Assembly: GCF_017592555.1 (NCBI RefSeq)
Contig: NZ_JAGFNS010000008.1
Coordinates: 28,462-92,461 of the forward strand
Length of the DNA stretch: 64,000 bases
Origin: Actinoplanes flavus
Lineage (GTDB): Bacteria; Actinomycetota; Actinomycetes; Mycobacteriales; Micromonosporaceae
Direction: 5' to 3'
Position numbers and translations under genes: made by a program. The notes beneath the pieces were generated by a model that saw only the letters and a program-made list of their open reading frames with translations, was not told where the DNA came from and did not search any database. Below are positions 17,525 to 25,860 of this stretch, piece by piece; within the stretch, counting starts at the first letter, position 1, and each line of letters begins with the position of its first letter.

Positions 17525-17566
17525 GTTGCGGCCCACCGCACCACCGCTAAGGCTTCCTAGGACTCT
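17525..17566. repeat. Hairpin + CCTAGG element, copy 3
   Basis: The hairpin TGCGG-CCCA-CCGCA (17527-17540) differs in sequence from copies 1 and 2 but keeps pairing. It is followed by CACCG, CTAAG and TTCCTAGGA. It lies 37 bases upstream of the GNAT start. Region 17567-17743 holds no recognised gene. Confidence 0.75.
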
Positions 17567-17743
17567 AGCCTGAAAGTGGCCTCGACGGAGCGCGCCAGCA
17601 TGTCGAGCAGCCTAGCCACCGGCGAATCGGCGCTTTTCCGAGTTCGTCGCCGCCGGCCCCGGCGTGCCACGGGACAGCTTTCCTGAGACGGTTGTCAGCT
17701 CACCTCAGCTCAGCCACAGTGGACGATTCCGATACTGCGACGC

Positions 17744-18799
17744 ATGACCAGTGGCACCTCGAGGGAGCGACATCTGCCCCACTCGGCGCGCGGGCGGGTG
17801 GACCGGCCGGCGCTGATCGGTCACGCGGCCTTCCTCGCCCTCCTGCTGTACGGGCTCGCTCACACCTACTGGGCTCTCGGCGGGAACGGCTTCCCGTTCG
17901 GCGCCGACGACGCCAACCCGGAGTATTCGGCCTTCCAGCACCTGGGCCGTGACCGGCTGGCACCGTGGCTCGCGGGCTGGTTCCTGGGCAGCGCAGCGGT
18001 CGCGTTCCTGCTGGCGCTGCCGGGCCGGCGACGGATCCCCACTCCCCTGCTCGTGGGCGCCTCCGTGTTCTCGGCGGCCGCGGTGTTCTGCACACTCGCC
18101 GACTTCCGGCTCCTCGGCAATCTCGCCTATGTGCTCATGCTGAGGTTCGGTGCGATCAACTGGACCGTCGTCAACCAGCTGTTCGCGGTGGTCTCGGTGA
18201 GCCTCATGGTCGCGTCGGCGGTCGTCTACCAGCGCCGCGTGTCCGGCGCGTGCACCCGCTGCGGGCGTACCGCTGCGGGCGCCGGCTGGACCTCACCGGA
18301 GGCCGCCACCCGCTGGGGCAGAAGAGCCGCGTACACGGCGGTCATCGTTCCCCTGCTGTATGCCTCCACGCGGTGGGCCTGGGCCCTGGGCTTCCCGCTC
18401 GGCATCTCCGACGAGCTGTGGGAGGAGGGCAAGACGGAACACCTCTGGGTCGTCGGCGCCGCGCTTGCCACCATGGGAGCACTGGGTTCGCTGCTCACCC
18501 TGGGCCTGGTGCAGCGCTGGGGCGAGGTCTTCCCGCGGTGGATGATCGGCCTCCGGGGCCGGCGAGTGCCCATCTCGCTGGCCGTCGTCCCGGCCACGCT
18601 GGTCTCCATCATGGTGACGGTCGCCGGAGTCATGTACATCCGGCTGCACTTCCAAGGGGCCTTCGACAACCAGAGGGACGACTGGGGCGCCACGGTCCCG
18701 GAGATGGTGTGGCCGGTGTGGGGCATCGCGCTGGCGGCCGCCGCGCTCGCCTACTACTTCCGGCGGCGCGGCGTGTGCGGGCACTGCGCCCGCGGTTGA
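17744..18799 (+). CDS. Multi-pass membrane protein with two CxxC pairs, 351 aa
   Basis: An unrecognised membrane protein with about eight hydrophobic segments. It appears to have two halves: the C-terminal half carries WGEVFPRWMIGLRGRRVP, the same motif seen in the two shorter membrane proteins at 27.8 and 28.5 kb. Cytoplasmic CTRC (about residue 166) and terminal CGHC pairs could bind a metal. It starts at ATG 17744, a weak ribosome site. It is alone in its transcription unit. Function unknown; a duplicated membrane domain is inferred. Confidence 0.75.
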   Translation: MTSGTSRERHLPHSARGRVDRPALIGHAAFLALLLYGLAHTYWALGGNGFPFGADDANPEYSAFQHLGRDRLAPWLAGWFLGSAAVAFLLALPGRRRIPTPLLVGASVFSAAAVFCTLADFRLLGNLAYVLMLRFGAINWTVVNQLFAVVSVSLMVASAVVYQRRVSGACTRCGRTAAGAGWTSPEAATRWGRRAAYTAVIVPLLYASTRWAWALGFPLGISDELWEEGKTEHLWVVGAALATMGALGSLLTLGLVQRWGEVFPRWMIGLRGRRVPISLAVVPATLVSIMVTVAGVMYIRLHFQGAFDNQRDDWGATVPEMVWPVWGIALAAAALAYYFRRRGVCGHCARG

Positions 18800-18883
18800 G
18801 AAGCGCCGCGTCTCTCGCCCAAAACCCCAGAACACCAGCCAAATCCCGTCTTCGTACGGGTTGAGCTCACGGAGGCGAGGCGA

Positions 18884-19062
18884 CTACCCGAACATCTCGA
18901 GCAGTGGTTCGAGGACCTCCGTCCGCTGTGCGTCGTCGGCGGTGAGCAGAGCGGCCTGGACGCGGTCGTGCAGCCGGTTCCACATGTCCGCACGGCCTCC
19001 GGGTCGGCGTCGTCGAGACGGTCGATCAGTGCGGTGACCGACAGCTGTTCCACGTTGCTCAT
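18884..19062 (-). pseudogene. Small gene with a single-base frameshift
   Basis: ATG 19062 follows AAGGTGAC and opens MSNVEQLSVTALIDRLDDAD then PEAVR. One base out of frame, the coding sense continues DMWNRLHDRVQAALLTADDA then QRTEVLEPLLEMFG and ends at TAG 18884. The total of 179 bases is one short of whole codons. Either a real one-base deletion or a sequencing error splits a 59-residue helical protein. No family recognised. Confidence 0.5.
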
Positions 19063-19482
19063 GTCACCTTCGGCTTTCGGGCGGCTGGTGCGGTGTTCGG
19101 GCCGGTCACGAGCTGAGGTGGGGGTTCGGCTGCGCAACCTGCGTTCATCGGGTTGGCGGGCGGCGGCGACGGCACGTGCCCGATGCTTGCCGGGATCGTG
19201 TCGCCCCTCGCGGCCGGGCCGACGTAGCTGAACCGCCCGGTGTGCAACACCCGGATACCCAGCTACATCGAACCGGCGGCCCTGTCAGTGTCGACGACAG
19301 TGGGTGACCTCGTGGCCCGGATCCGTGATCTCCCGGCGCCGCGAAATGCGGAACGGCACGCGTCAGCCCGGCGGGCGCGTCGCGGCCGGAACGGCGCAGA
19401 AAGGTCGCGCGGCTCGGCGGAACGGGGCGGGTTCGGCGGGGCGGCGAACGGCGTACCGATGCAGGATTTGACGCCGTTGTAA
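19063..19482. other. Gene-free stretch upstream of the xylanase
   Basis: About 420 bases with only short, non-protein-like frames. It ends at the CebR-like operator and probably contains the distal part of the xylanase promoter, but I cannot point to a convincing -35/-10. Confidence 0.5.
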
Positions 19483-19496
19483 TGGGAGCGCTCCCA
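19483..19496. promoter_or_regulatory. CebR-like LacI-family operator of the xylanase gene
   Basis: TGGGAGCGCTCCCA is a perfect 14-base palindrome identical to the operator bound by the cellobiose repressor CebR in Streptomyces. It lies 50 bases before the xylanase ATG. Cello-oligosaccharide-relieved repression is inferred. Confidence 0.85.
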
Positions 19497-19545
19497 TGCA
19501 ACGATGTCGCTCTATCCCCGTCACGACCCCCCGAAGGAGCCGCGC

Positions 19546-21612
19546 ATGCGCGCTCTCCCCCGGCTGGCCATAGCCGCCCTCCTGGTGGCGATCCCGGCGG
19601 CCGCCGTAACCGTCACCGTGTCCGCTCACGCGGCCGAAGACCCCACCCCCATCACCGTCTTGACCAGCGACTTCGAGGACGGCACCGCCCAAGGCTGGGG
19701 CGGACGGTCGGCCGAGACCGTCGCGCACAGCACCGCCCAGGCACACGGTGGCACCGGAAGCCTGCTCATCTCCGGACGGACCGCGGCCTGGCAGGGGCCG
19801 TCGCTCGACGTCCTGGACACCTTCGAGAAGGGCACCGCCTACACGATCTCGGTGTGGGTCCGGATGGACAGTGGCTCGGACAACGCCCGGCTGAGCGTGG
19901 AACGCCGCACCGGTGGCGTCGCCGCCTACGACCAGGTGGTCGGCAACACCGCGGTGACCAGCGGATCCTGGGTGAATCTGACCGGGCGGTACACGCTCGC
20001 GACCGACGTCGAGTTCCTGCGGGTCTATGTCGAGACCGCGTCGACGACCAACTCGTTCCACATCGACGACGTCACCGCCAGCTACGTGCCGGCGCTGCCG
20101 ATCCAGACCGGCATCCCGTCGGTGAAGGACGTGGTCACCGAGTTCCCGGTGGGCGCGGCGATCACCGGCGCGGAGATCGTGACCGAGCACGGCCAGTTGC
20201 TCACCAAGCACTTCAGCACGGTCACCCCGGGCAACGCGCTCAAGTGGGACGCCACCGAGCCGTCCGAGAACACTTTCACGTACGCCCAAGCGGACCCGTT
20301 GATGGCGTTCGCGAAGGCCAACGGGCTCAAGGTACGCGGTCACACGCTGGTCTGGCACAACCAGACGCCGTCGTGGGTGTTCACCGGCGCCGACGGTCAA
20401 CCGATGACCGCGACCGCCGAGGACAAGACGCTGTTGCTCGCCCGGCTGGAGAACCACATCCGCAACGTGGCCGCCCACTACGGCACCGACATCGGTGTGT
20501 GGGACGTGGTCAACGAGGTGATCGACGAGAGCCAGTCGGACGGCAACCGGCGCAGCAACTGGTACAACGTGACCGGACTGGACTACATCCGGACCGCCTT
20601 CCGGGTGGCGCGCGAGGTGGCCCCGCACGCGGTGCTGTGCATCAACGACTACAACACCAACGTGGCGGCCAAGCGTGACCATCTGTTCAACCTGGTCAGC
20701 ACACTCAAGGCGGAGGGTGTGCCGATCGACTGCGTCGGGCACCAGATGCACATCAACGTGAACTGGCCGACGATCGCCGAGACTGAATCAATGTTGACGA
20801 AGTTCGTTCCGCTCAACATTGATCAGCAGATCACCGAGATGGACGTCAGCATCTACACGAGCAACAGTGAGAACTTCACGACCCCGCCGGCGGACCGTCT
20901 ACTCAAGCAGGCGTACGTCTACCGCGACATGTTCGCCCTGTTCCGCAAGTACCCGGGCGAGATCACCTCGGTGACGCTGTGGGGCCTGGCCGACGACAAC
21001 ACGTGGCTGGACACGTTCCCGGTGACCCGCAAGGACGCACCGCTGCTGTTCGACACACGGTTGCAGGCGAAGCAGGCGTACTGGGGCGTGGCCGACCCCA
21101 GCAAGATCGAGACGTCGCCGTCACCCAGCTCGCCGTCCCCGTCGGCCAGCGTCAGCGTCTCGCCCTCGGCGAGCGTCAGCGTCTCGCCGTCGGCCAGCGT
21201 CAGCATCTCGCCGTCGGCCAGCGTCAGCATCTCGCCGTCGGCCAGCGTCAGCATCTCGCCGTCGGCCAGCGTCAGCCCGTCGACCGGCACCTCGTCGTGC
21301 GCCGTCACCTACCGGGTCACCGGCAGCTGGCCCGGCGGATTCCAGGGCGAGGTCAAGATCGCCAACACCGGCACAGCGGCCTACAGCGGCTGGACCCTCG
21401 ACTGGCAGTTCACCGGCGGCCAGAGAGTCACCCAGCTGTGGGGCGGCACGCCCGCTCAGACCGGTACCGCGGTGACCGTCACGAACGCCTCCTGGAACGG
21501 CAACGTCCCGGCCGGCGGCTCGACCACGTTCGGTTTCCTCGGCAGCTGGACCGGCAGCAACCCGGTCCCGGCCGCCTTCACCCTCAACGGCGCCACCTGC
21601 GCGGTCCGCTGA
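19546..21612 (+). CDS. Secreted endo-1,4-beta-xylanase, CBM4/9-GH10-CBM2
   Basis: A 688-residue secreted xylanase hydrolysing beta-1,4-xylan. A signal peptide covers about residues 1-29. A CBM4/9-like xylan-binding module covers about 38-180. The GH10 barrel covers about 190-518, with acid/base E324 (WDVVNEV) and nucleophile E431 (ITEMDV). A linker of SPSASVSV/I octads covers about 525-575, and a C-terminal CBM2 about 583-688. ATG 19546 follows AAGGAG by 6 bases. It is monocistronic, preceded by a CebR-like operator and followed by a strong hairpin. The linker repeat is nearly identical at DNA level, so its length is likely to vary. Confidence 0.95.
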   Translation: MRALPRLAIAALLVAIPAAAVTVTVSAHAAEDPTPITVLTSDFEDGTAQGWGGRSAETVAHSTAQAHGGTGSLLISGRTAAWQGPSLDVLDTFEKGTAYTISVWVRMDSGSDNARLSVERRTGGVAAYDQVVGNTAVTSGSWVNLTGRYTLATDVEFLRVYVETASTTNSFHIDDVTASYVPALPIQTGIPSVKDVVTEFPVGAAITGAEIVTEHGQLLTKHFSTVTPGNALKWDATEPSENTFTYAQADPLMAFAKANGLKVRGHTLVWHNQTPSWVFTGADGQPMTATAEDKTLLLARLENHIRNVAAHYGTDIGVWDVVNEVIDESQSDGNRRSNWYNVTGLDYIRTAFRVAREVAPHAVLCINDYNTNVAAKRDHLFNLVSTLKAEGVPIDCVGHQMHINVNWPTIAETESMLTKFVPLNIDQQITEMDVSIYTSNSENFTTPPADRLLKQAYVYRDMFALFRKYPGEITSVTLWGLADDNTWLDTFPVTRKDAPLLFDTRLQAKQAYWGVADPSKIETSPSPSSPSPSASVSVSPSASVSVSPSASVSISPSASVSISPSASVSISPSASVSPSTGTSSCAVTYRVTGSWPGGFQGEVKIANTGTAAYSGWTLDWQFTGGQRVTQLWGGTPAQTGTAVTVTNASWNGNVPAGGSTTFGFLGSWTGSNPVPAAFTLNGATCAVR
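21130..21280 (+). repeat. 24-bp coding tandem repeat in the xylanase linker
   Basis: About six copies of a 24-bp unit encode SPSASVSV or SPSASVSI. The last copies are identical at the DNA level, indicating recent slippage or recombination. Confidence 0.85.
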
Positions 21613-21619
21613 GGTGACC

Positions 21620-21647
21620 GCTGCCCCCGGCTCGAGCTGGGGGCAGC
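21620..21647 (+). terminator. Xylanase terminator hairpin
   Basis: GCTGCCCCC (21620-21628) pairs perfectly with GGGGGCAGC (21639-21647) over a 10-base loop, 8 bases after the xylanase stop. It is also the first part of the short repeat array that follows. Confidence 0.65.
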
Positions 21648-21752
21648 TGGGCCACCCCCGCATCAGCTGGGGCAGCGGGCCCACCCGACGCAAGCTGGGG
21701 GCAGCGGTCACCCGGCTTGAGCTGGGGCAGCGGGCCCGCCCGGCATCACGCC
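21635..21752. repeat. Short tandem repeats, 28-31 bp
   Basis: Four units built on AGCTGGGG(G)CAGC followed by GG(C/T)C(A/C)CCC lie between the xylanase stop and the convergent gene. They contain several potential hairpins. Confidence 0.7.
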
Positions 21753-22228
21753 GGTGGCAACGGCCCGATCCCCAGCGCCTCGGCGAACGCGTAGATGCCG
21801 TCGCCGAACGGGCCGGGGCTCTCCTCCAGCGCGGCCGCCAGCCGATCGGGGTCGCCGCCGCCGGCCCAGCGGATCAGCCCGGCGACGGCCTCGCTGTTGA
21901 GTGGCTCGAAGTCGTCCCCCGCCAACTCCTCGACGATCTCCTCGTTGAGGTAGAACTCGACCCGCTCCCCGGAGACCTGTTCCGCCACCGCGAAGGCGCA
22001 GTCGCTGTCCACCACCCACATCGCGATGGCCGGCGCCGCCGTCTCCAGCGCCAGATCCGCCGCGAGCCGCCCGGGTGACGTGTCGTCGTTCTGCCCGAGG
22101 AAACCGATTCGCCAGCCACCCACCCGCAGATCACCGCGTGCGACGACCAGCAGGTCCTCGATGCATGCCAGATCGTCGAGGCGGGTGTCACCGGTACGCG
22201 CGATGACGACCAGACCCGAGTACCCCAT
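21746..22228 (-). CDS. Hypothetical protein, 160 aa
   Basis: A soluble acidic protein opening MGYSGLVVIARTGDTRLDDL. The sequence alternates strands and helices (GGWRIGFLGQNDD; APAIAMWVVDSDCAFAVAEQ) and ends IYAFAEALGIGPLPPA. It has no signal peptide or known catalytic motif. ATG 22228 is chosen because the frame above it overlaps the DUF4304-like gene. It lies 5 bases downstream of that gene, so they form an operon. I do not recognise the family. Confidence 0.75.
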   Translation of the reverse strand: MGYSGLVVIARTGDTRLDDLACIEDLLVVARGDLRVGGWRIGFLGQNDDTSPGRLAADLALETAAPAIAMWVVDSDCAFAVAEQVSGERVEFYLNEEIVEELAGDDFEPLNSEAVAGLIRWAGGGDPDRLAAALEESPGPFGDGIYAFAEALGIGPLPPA

Positions 22229-22233
22229 GCCGG

Positions 22234-22896
22234 TCAGTCCTTCCGTTCGGTGCGGCGCTGTTCGGCGTAGGCCAGCGCGGCCGCGTGGACCGAGTCCGGG
22301 TCGACGGTCTTGCCTGTCCCGATCTGCGCGCTGACCGCGCCGACGTCGCCGCGCTCGGCATCCCGGTAGAGCCGGATGACCTTCTCGCGCCACGTACCGT
22401 CGGGCCAGCGGCCGGGTTTCCACTCCCCGGAGGCGAGTTGCTCGGCGCGGGCCCGCCTGGCCCGTTCCGCGTCCTCGGCGACGGCGGCGAGCATGGCGTC
22501 GTAGTCGCCGAGCCAGCCCTTCAGCCGGGGGACGTTCGCCCTCGTCCAGGTCAGCACGACCTCGGCGGCGCGGTCCGCCCCGGCCTGATCGGCCAGCGAG
22601 AACCGGTGGTCACCGTCGCCCGCCACCAGGCGGTGCTCCCAGACACCGTGATGCGGCATGACGTCCAGGCGCGGATCCTCGTCGTCCAGGAAATACCGCA
22701 CGTACGGGGCGAGCAGCACCCCGGCGTTGACGAAGAACTCGACCTCCCCGCCCATCGCGGTGGTCCGCTGGATGTCGAGGGCGATGCCGTTGCCGTCGGC
22801 GTCGAAGTACCGGTAGACCGGACCGCGGCGCACGAAGCCGTCGGGCGCCAGCCCGTCCTCGAGGAGATCGACGAACCTTCGCAGCAGGGGGTTCAC
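22234..22896 (-). CDS. DUF4304-like protein
   Basis: A 220-residue soluble protein starting at GTG 22896 (MNPLLRRFVDLLEDGLAPDG). The sequence FVRRGPVYRYFDADGNGIALDIQ resembles DUF4304 proteins, which share a hydrophobic beta core and no catalytic residues. A long helical tail (AAVAEDAERARRARAEQLAS) and a WREKVIRLYRDAERGD segment follow. It forms a two-gene operon with the downstream hypothetical. Such proteins are often found near toxin or immunity genes, but nothing here shows that role. Confidence 0.65.
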   Translation of the reverse strand: MNPLLRRFVDLLEDGLAPDGFVRRGPVYRYFDADGNGIALDIQRTTAMGGEVEFFVNAGVLLAPYVRYFLDDEDPRLDVMPHHGVWEHRLVAGDGDHRFSLADQAGADRAAEVVLTWTRANVPRLKGWLGDYDAMLAAVAEDAERARRARAEQLASGEWKPGRWPDGTWREKVIRLYRDAERGDVGAVSAQIGTGKTVDPDSVHAAALAYAEQRRTERKD

Positions 22897-22915
22897 GATC
22901 CGGCACGCTATCGGA

Positions 22916-23431
22916 TCATGGCAGTCCCCGGGTGACGAGGGTCAGCAGCCGGTCGAGGCGCCCCGGATCTCCCGGAAGCCGCTCGCTCGCCCACGCCACC
23001 GCGCTCACCACGGCCAGCAGATCGTCCACATCGTCACGAACCCCCGCACGCTCCGACAGCTCTCCGGCGACCGCCCGGATCCGGTCATGACACTCGGCCA
23101 GTGCCGGATCCGCGCCCAGCAACTCGGTCGCCACCAGCCCGCGCATCGCGGTCGCGTGCACCGCGACGGCTCGCAGCCAGATCCGCAGCGCCTCCCCCGG
23201 CGACGGATGACCGAGCAGCTCACGCCCGTGATCGACGAGCGCCGCCACGTCCTCCGTGATGATCGCGACGAGCAGTGCCTGCGCCGACGGGAAGTGCCGG
23301 TAGAGGGTGCCCGGACCGACCCCGGCCCGCTGCGCGATCTTGTTGAGCGAGGCGGCCGCACCGTGCGCGGTGAACTCGTCCCGCGCCGCGGCCAGCACCC
23401 GGTCGCGGTTCTGCCGTGCGTCGCTTCTCAT
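22916..23431 (-). CDS. TetR-family regulator
   Basis: A 171-residue repressor. Residues 5-52 are the helix-turn-helix (NRDRVLAAARDEFTAHGAAASLNKIAQRAGVGPGTLYRHFPS), followed by a TetR C-terminal domain with a conserved ELLGADPALAECHDR stretch. It is divergent from the F420 oxidoreductase gene, with two matching inverted repeats between them, which are the likely operators. It starts at ATG 23431. Confidence 0.9.
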   Translation of the reverse strand: MRSDARQNRDRVLAAARDEFTAHGAAASLNKIAQRAGVGPGTLYRHFPSAQALLVAIITEDVAALVDHGRELLGHPSPGEALRIWLRAVAVHATAMRGLVATELLGADPALAECHDRIRAVAGELSERAGVRDDVDDLLAVVSAVAWASERLPGDPGRLDRLLTLVTRGLP

Positions 23432-23446
23432 CCCACTCTTCCCATC

Positions 23447-23485
23447 CGGAGAACCTCTCCGTATCGTACCGGAGAACCACTCCGG
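23447..23485. promoter_or_regulatory. Twin TetR operators before the F420 oxidoreductase
   Basis: CGGAG-AACCT-CTCCG (23447-23461) and CCGGAG-AACCA-CTCCGG (23469-23485) are both perfect inverted repeats with 5-base spacers, centres 23 bases apart. They lie between the divergent starts at 23431 and 23500. Confidence 0.75.
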
Positions 23486-23499
23486 ATAGGACGAACACC

Positions 23500-24402
23500 A
23501 TGGACATCAGCATCATGATCGGTGACGTGCGGGGACCGGCGACCGCCGCCGACCTGAAAGACCAGGTCACCGCCGCCGACGGCCTCGGCGTGTGGGCGGC
23601 GCAGGCGCTCGGCTGGGACGCCCTCACGGCTCTCGTCGTCGCCGGCACCCACGCCCCCGGCATCCGCCTCGGCACCGCGGTCGTCCCCGTCCGGCAACGA
23701 CATCCGTTGCTCCTGGCCGGGCAGGCACTGTCCGTCCAGGCCGCCACCGGCAACCGCCTCACCCTCGGCATCGGCGCCGGCATCGGCGCGATGACCAGCG
23801 CGATGTTCGGCCTGCCCACCGAACAACCCGTCCGCTACCTGCGCGAATACCTATCCATCCTGCTGCCGCTCCTGCGCGGCGAGCCGGTCACCCACACCGG
23901 TCGATTCCTGACCAGCATCGGTACGGTCGAACTGCCGGCGACCGCACCCCCACCGGTCCTGCTGGCCGCCCTCGGCCCGGCGATGCTGCGCCTGGCCGGA
24001 TCGTGCACCGATGGCGCGATCACGTGGATGACCGGTCCGCGGACACTGGAGTCGCACGTCGTACCCCTGATCCGCGAAGCGGCCCCCGCGCCCCCGCGCA
24101 TCGTCGCGGCCCTGCCGGTCTGTGTCACCGGCGACGAGGCCGGCGCGCGCCGCCGGATCGCGGAGCGGTTCGGGATGGCGGGCCAGGTTCCCGAGTACCG
24201 CGCGGTTCTCGACCGCGAGGGCGCGGCGGGCCCGGCCGACGTCGCGATCGTCGGCGACGAGGAGTCGGTGGCGCGCGCCGTCCGCCGCCTCGAGGACACC
24301 GGCATCACCGAGTTCGCCGCCGCCCCGTTCGGCGATCCGGCCGAGCAGCGACGGGCCGGCGCGCTGCTACGTGATCTCGCTAGGGTGAGCCGATGCGGCT
24401 GA
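23500..24402 (+). CDS. F420-dependent LLM-class oxidoreductase (TIGR03564-like)
   Basis: A 300-residue luciferase-like barrel protein (MDISIMIGDVRGPATAADL... GVWAAQALGWDALTAL). Residues 85-110 (LTLGIGAGIGAMTSAMFGL) and 175-190 (LLAALGPAMLRLAGS... GAITWMTGP) match the F420-binding group often annotated TIGR03564. It would transfer hydride from F420H2; the substrate is unknown. ATG 23500 is preceded by GATAGG. Its end overlaps the metallo-hydrolase start by 10 bases, so the two genes are coupled. Regulation by the divergent TetR is inferred from the twin operators. Confidence 0.88.
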   Translation: MDISIMIGDVRGPATAADLKDQVTAADGLGVWAAQALGWDALTALVVAGTHAPGIRLGTAVVPVRQRHPLLLAGQALSVQAATGNRLTLGIGAGIGAMTSAMFGLPTEQPVRYLREYLSILLPLLRGEPVTHTGRFLTSIGTVELPATAPPPVLLAALGPAMLRLAGSCTDGAITWMTGPRTLESHVVPLIREAAPAPPRIVAALPVCVTGDEAGARRRIAERFGMAGQVPEYRAVLDREGAAGPADVAIVGDEESVARAVRRLEDTGITEFAAAPFGDPAEQRRAGALLRDLARVSRCG

Positions 24403-25010
24403 CGAAATTCACCCACGCCTGTGTCCGGATCGCCGACAACGACCGGCGCCTGCTGATCGATCCGGGTGTGTGGACCGAGGCGGAGGCGTTCGACGGGGTC
24501 ACCGACATATTGATCACCCATGAACATGACGACCATGTTGACGCCGAACGCATCAATGAGTTGACGTCAACACGTGAGCTGCGGATCTTCGCGCCGGAGG
24601 CAGTGCGGGCACTGCTGCCGACAGCCACCGTGGTCAACGCCGGCGACGAGTTCGAGGCGGCCGGATTCTGGGTGACCGCGGTCGGCGGGCGGCACGCCGA
24701 AATCATCGACGGCCTGCCCGGCTGCGCCAATCTCGGGTACGTGGTGGACGGCGTCTACCACCCCGGCGACTCGTACTTCGTACCGGAAACGCCCGTCACC
24801 ACCCTGCTGGTGCCGGCCGCCGCGCCGTGGGCGAAGCTGCGCGAGGCCCTGGAGATGACCCGGGCGATCGCCCCGCGCCGGGCCTTCCCGATCCATGACC
24901 GGATGCTGTCCACCGACGTCGGTTTCGCCAACTTCGACGCGTGGATGGAGTTCAAGGGCGAGACCACGTACGCCCGGATCGCCCTGGGAGAGTCCACCGA
25001 CCTCTCCTGA
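24393..25010 (+). CDS. MBL-fold metallo-hydrolase (UlaG-like)
   Basis: A 205-residue metallo-beta-lactamase-fold protein. The zinc motif HxHxDH is present (ILITHEHDDHVDAERI), with further ligands near HPGDSYFVPE and PIHDRML. It belongs to the small UlaG/YcjX-like group of MBL hydrolases, whose substrates vary. ATG 24393 overlaps the oxidoreductase gene. It is probably the second gene of the TetR-controlled unit. Confidence 0.88.
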   Translation: MRLTKFTHACVRIADNDRRLLIDPGVWTEAEAFDGVTDILITHEHDDHVDAERINELTSTRELRIFAPEAVRALLPTATVVNAGDEFEAAGFWVTAVGGRHAEIIDGLPGCANLGYVVDGVYHPGDSYFVPETPVTTLLVPAAAPWAKLREALEMTRAIAPRRAFPIHDRMLSTDVGFANFDAWMEFKGETTYARIALGESTDLS

Positions 25011-25329
25011 CCGGCGGACCGCTGCTCCTGCTCCCCGCCCTCGCCGGCCCGGTCCTCGCCAGGCAGGCGTCGGTGCGGCTACGGACGCCGGCGGTCCGCG
25101 GCCGGTACGGCTATCGGGCAGCCGCGGCACGCGTTGCGCACCGATCCAGCCGCGCGGCGCGGTGTGCTTGATCAACGCGGCCCCGCGCCCGATCGGCCCG
25201 CCCGCCGTGCCGGCGCCGATGGTCCCGTTCCCGGCGAAACCGTGGTTCCCTGGCGACCCGCACCCGGCCCGCGTTCGCCGGTCTCTCCGTTGCTACACCG
25301 GGCTGGTGCGGTTCAGGGTGGAACGGGCG
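25011..25329. other. Gene-free stretch
   Basis: About 320 bases between the MBL hydrolase stop and the convergent lipoprotein remnant. Frames present are arginine- and proline-rich shadows. No RNA structure or repeat is evident by eye. Confidence 0.5.
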
Positions 25330-25805
25330 TCAGCGCAGGGCGTCGAGCGGGGCGACGACGGCCCAGGCGCGGGACACGTTCTCGGTGTCCGCCGCGTCGA
25401 CCTGGATCGCCGAGGAGGGTGGTAGGTCGCCCAGCCCGTTCAAGGTGGCGACGCCGTCGCACGGAAGACTGAACTCGGCGATCCGGACCGCCCCGGCCCC
25501 GCTCACGGTGAAGGTGACGTCACCCGGGCCCACGCAGGCGGCCTTGACCCCGTACTCGGTGCCGGCCACCGGCTTGCTCCCGCCGTGCCTGCCGCTGGCG
25601 ATGGCCCCTTCGAGCTCGAAGCGTGCCAGCTCACCCGGGATCGTCGGCAGCGGCGTCGCCGGTGGTTCGGCCGACGCCAGCGGGGGCGACGCGGCAGGCG
25701 CGCCCGACGGGGTGGCGTGAGCGGCGACACCCCGGATTCCGCGGTGCAACCGGCGAGCAGCAGAACCAGCGGAACGGTGACGAGCCTGGTGATCAACACG
25801 CCCAC
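25330..25805 (-). pseudogene. Lipoprotein gene split by a one-base frameshift
   Basis: From 25805 one frame encodes a lipoprotein signal (MGVLITRLVTVPLVLLLAGC) with the anchor cysteine at residue 20. Near 25700-25725 the coding sense moves to another frame that continues ATPSGAPAASPPLASAEPPA and the mature domain (YGVKAACVGPGDVTFTVSG... SLPCDGVATLNGLG... RAWAVVAPL), ending at 25330. The domain resembles the intact lipoprotein at 52644-53129 (shared PCDGV, V-x-V and W-VV positions). It is either a pseudogene or an intact gene with a sequencing error. Confidence 0.65.
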
Positions 25806-25860
25806 ATCATGCCTTCGCCCAGCGTGCGGCCTCGGACCGGGGCGCGGTCCGGCTGTGGGC

